Origin: Thioclava sp. GXIMD2076
Lineage (GTDB): Bacteria; Pseudomonadota; Alphaproteobacteria; Rhodobacterales; Rhodobacteraceae
Direction: 5' to 3'
Assembly (NCBI RefSeq): GCF_037949795.1
Contig: NZ_CP149933.1
Span: 124,001 to 188,000, forward strand
DNA length: 64,000 nt
Positions 62,393 through 64,000 of this stretch are shown here, piece by piece. Position numbers and translations under genes: made by a program. The notes under the pieces are model-generated. The model saw nothing but the letters and a program-made list of their open reading frames with translations, was not told where the DNA came from and did no database searches. The first letter of the stretch is position 1; each line of letters starts with the position of its first letter.

Positions 62393-63475
62393 TTATTCAG
62401 CAGCTTCCAGAACGTCCTGTCGGCATTCCATCAGCGGCTGGATCTTCTGGCCGAACATATCGAGCCCCTCGAGGAAATCATCGAAGGTCAGCATCAGCCC
62501 TTTCACACCCGGCACCGAGGCCGCCTCGTCGAGCATCCGCGCACAGCTTTCATAGGAGCCCACGATCGTGCCCATATTGAAGTTCACCGCCCCCTCGGGG
62601 AGGTTGATATGCGCGGCGGTCGAGTTCTCGCCGGCGAAGCTGTCCTTGGCGCCCTCGACGCCCATATAGGCCAGCGCCTCCATATCGGCGCCATCATGAT
62701 AGAGCTTCCATTTGGCCATGGCCTTCTCGTCGGTCTCGTCCGAGATCACCATCATCAGGATATAGGCCCCGACATCGCGGCCGGTCTTCTCGGCGGCTTC
62801 CAACAGGCGCTCGCAGGTGGGGGCAAAGGCTTTGGGCGTATTGATGCCAAGGCCGTTCACGAAGGAATAGTTGGTGTAGTTCGACGAGAACTCCATCCCG
62901 CGCGGCGACTGGCCTGCGGCCACAATCTCTATCGGGGCCGAGGGGGCCGGCGACATCTTACAATCGTCCATGGTGAAATACTCGCCCTTGAAATCGGAGG
63001 AGCCGGTTTCCCACAGCTCTTTCAGGACCTTCACATATTCGGTCGCATAGTCATAGCGGTAGCCGAAATACTCGTTGCCCGGCCAGATCCCCATCTGGGT
63101 ATATTCCGACGGCGCCCAGCCGGTCACGATATTGATCCCGAACCGGCCCGGCGCGATGGAATCGACGGTGCTGGCCATGCGCGCCACGATCGCTGGCGGC
63201 AGGGTCAGGATGGCGGAGGAGGCGAAGAGCTTGATCTTGGTGGTCACGGCGGCAAGCCCCGCCATCAGCGTGAAGCTTTCCAGACCGTGATCCCAGAACT
63301 CGCTCTCGCCGCCGAACCCGCGCAGCTTGATCATCGACAGGGCAAAATCGAAGCCATAGCTTTCGGCCTTCTGCACGATCTGCTTGTTCAGCTCGAAGCT
63401 GGGCATGTATTGCGGCGAGGTCTTCGAGATGAGCCAGCCATTGTTGTTGATCGGGGTGAAGACGCCGATATCCAT
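62393..63475 (-). CDS. rutA: Pyrimidine oxygenase (RutA)
   Basis: A 360-residue FMN-dependent monooxygenase that opens the uracil ring between N3 and C4. It follows E. coli RutA along its length: [20 protein letters not shown]-like [79 protein letters not shown] and [23 protein letters not shown] 63475 has AGGAGAA. It follows a GntR/UTRA gene and is followed by a terminator. No rutB-F genes are downstream. Confidence 0.92.
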   Translation of the reverse strand: MDIGVFTPINNNGWLISKTSPQYMPSFELNKQIVQKAESYGFDFALSMIKLRGFGGESEFWDHGLESFTLMAGLAAVTTKIKLFASSAILTLPPAIVARMASTVDSIAPGRFGINIVTGWAPSEYTQMGIWPGNEYFGYRYDYATEYVKVLKELWETGSSDFKGEYFTMDDCKMSPAPSAPIEIVAAGQSPRGMEFSSNYTNYSFVNGLGINTPKAFAPTCERLLEAAEKTGRDVGAYILMMVISDETDEKAMAKWKLYHDGADMEALAYMGVEGAKDSFAGENSTAAHINLPEGAVNFNMGTIVGSYESCARMLDEAASVPGVKGLMLTFDDFLEGLDMFGQKIQPLMECRQDVLEAAE

Positions 63476-63627
63476 GGAAATTCTCCTGTTGGTATGACTT
63501 TGTCCGTACCTTGGCAGGAGGAGGCGCTCTTGACTAAAGCATAATTTTGAGGGGCTCGGTTCAAAAAACTCAGCCACCCGGATAACAGGCCTGCGATGGA
63601 GCGCAGGCCGGCCCCCATGCGCCCCGT

Positions 63628-64000
63628 TCAGGTCGAGGACAGCGTCGAGGAATAGGAGAATTTCTCGGCCGGATAATATTGCACCGCATATTCCAGAAGC
63701 CTGCGCCCCGAGCCGTAATAGCGCCGCGTCATCTTCACGCAATAGCTGCCCGCCGGATAACCCAGATGGGTGGCGATCTCCTCGCTCATAGGCACCGCGC
63801 GGATATCCTGCCGGATCTCTTTTACACGGTCGCCACCCGCAGCCTCGATCAGGGTGAAAAGCGCGATATTGAGGCTGTCATGACCGTCGAGGACCGGTTT
63901 GTGGCTGGGCGAGATATAGGCCTCGTTATAGCACAGGACCGTCTCCTCGCCCTGATTATATCTTTTGCCTGCAATATGATAGAACCTCTTCCCCGAACGC
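63628..64000 (-). CDS. GntR-family regulator, UTRA domain (3' part)
   Basis: The last 123 residues of a HutC/FarR-type regulator, visible as an open frame from the right edge to the stop at 63628. It contains the UTRA ligand-domain pattern: [11 protein letters not shown], a helix with [70 protein letters not shown]. The helix-turn-helix part lies outside the window. It precedes rutA by 152 bases in the same direction and probably regulates it. Confidence 0.83.
   Translation of the reverse strand, partial: RSGKRFYHIAGKRYNQGEETVLCYNEAYISPSHKPVLDGHDSLNIALFTLIEAAGGDRVKEIRQDIRAVPMSEEIATHLGYPAGSYCVKMTRRYYGSGRRLLEYAVQYYPAEKFSYSSTLSST

Noticed and set aside
1..64000. tRNA, rRNA, CRISPR arrays, prophage or intact insertion sequences
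   Set aside because: I looked through the intergenic stretches and saw no cloverleaf-type sequence, no regularly spaced repeats and no intact transposase or phage genes; only the IS3 relic near 62 kb.

Overview
The window looks like a chromosomal segment of a Rhodobacteraceae-type alphaproteobacterium. This rests on high GC with long antisense shadow frames, LexA boxes of the alphaproteobacterial GTTC-N7-GTTC type, a complex I NDUFS4-type accessory subunit, a DUF6880 protein, an ImuA-like SOS gene, and many ABC transporter operons for amines, amino acids and phosphodiesters. The genus cannot be fixed from sequence alone. I found no rRNA, tRNA, CRISPR array, prophage or intact insertion sequence; one decayed IS3-type transposase fragment lies near 62 kb.

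Layout. 0-2 kb: 5' part of pyruvate:quinone oxidoreductase (poxB) diverging from trehalose-phosphate synthase (otsA). 2-8 kb: a DNA repair zone with a radical SAM protein plus a DUF4130/UdgX uracil glycosylase operon and an ImuA-like gene. Each transcription unit has a LexA box on its -10 and an apparently leaderless ATG. An alanine:cation symporter and an XRE regulator lie between them. 8-14 kb: a haloacid dehalogenase, then a leftward ugp-like ABC operon ending in a calcineurin phosphodiesterase, with a Pho-box-like site upstream. 14-19 kb: a minimal ethanolamine module (eutB, eutC, permease, AraC regulator). 19-24 kb: hydroxyacid reductase, flavin monooxygenase, tautomerase-like protein and a NIT-domain chemoreceptor. 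24-30 kb: gabD-gabT with a PuuR-like regulator, and a LysR/MFS pair.

30-43 kb: an amine-type catabolic regulon. A leftward operon holds a binding protein (frameshifted), ABC ATPase, two permeases and two FAD oxidoreductases. It diverges from an IclR regulator; further on, an AbrB permease-aldehyde dehydrogenase-hydroxyacid dehydrogenase operon diverges from a class III aminotransferase. Three 35-bp elements of identical geometry (two 15-bp TTCTA-N5-TAGAA-like palindromes 20 bp apart) lie on the promoters of these units and tie them into one probable IclR regulon.

43-50 kb: an eight-gene leftward operon (AllA-like, PuuE-like, polar amino acid ABC transporter, epimerase, SDR) diverging from a GntR regulator with a 17-bp palindrome between them. 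Its chemistry is not obvious from known pathways. 50-57 kb: LysR, VOC protein, FAA hydrolase, then dctA diverging from dctBD. The DctD-like protein lacks the GAFTGA loop and the Walker B acidic pair, and a long inverted repeat lies in the dctA-dctB gap. 57-64 kb: complex I subunit, DUF6880 protein, a second chemoreceptor, a gene-poor stretch with the IS3 relic, and rutA preceded by a GntR/UTRA regulator that runs off the window.
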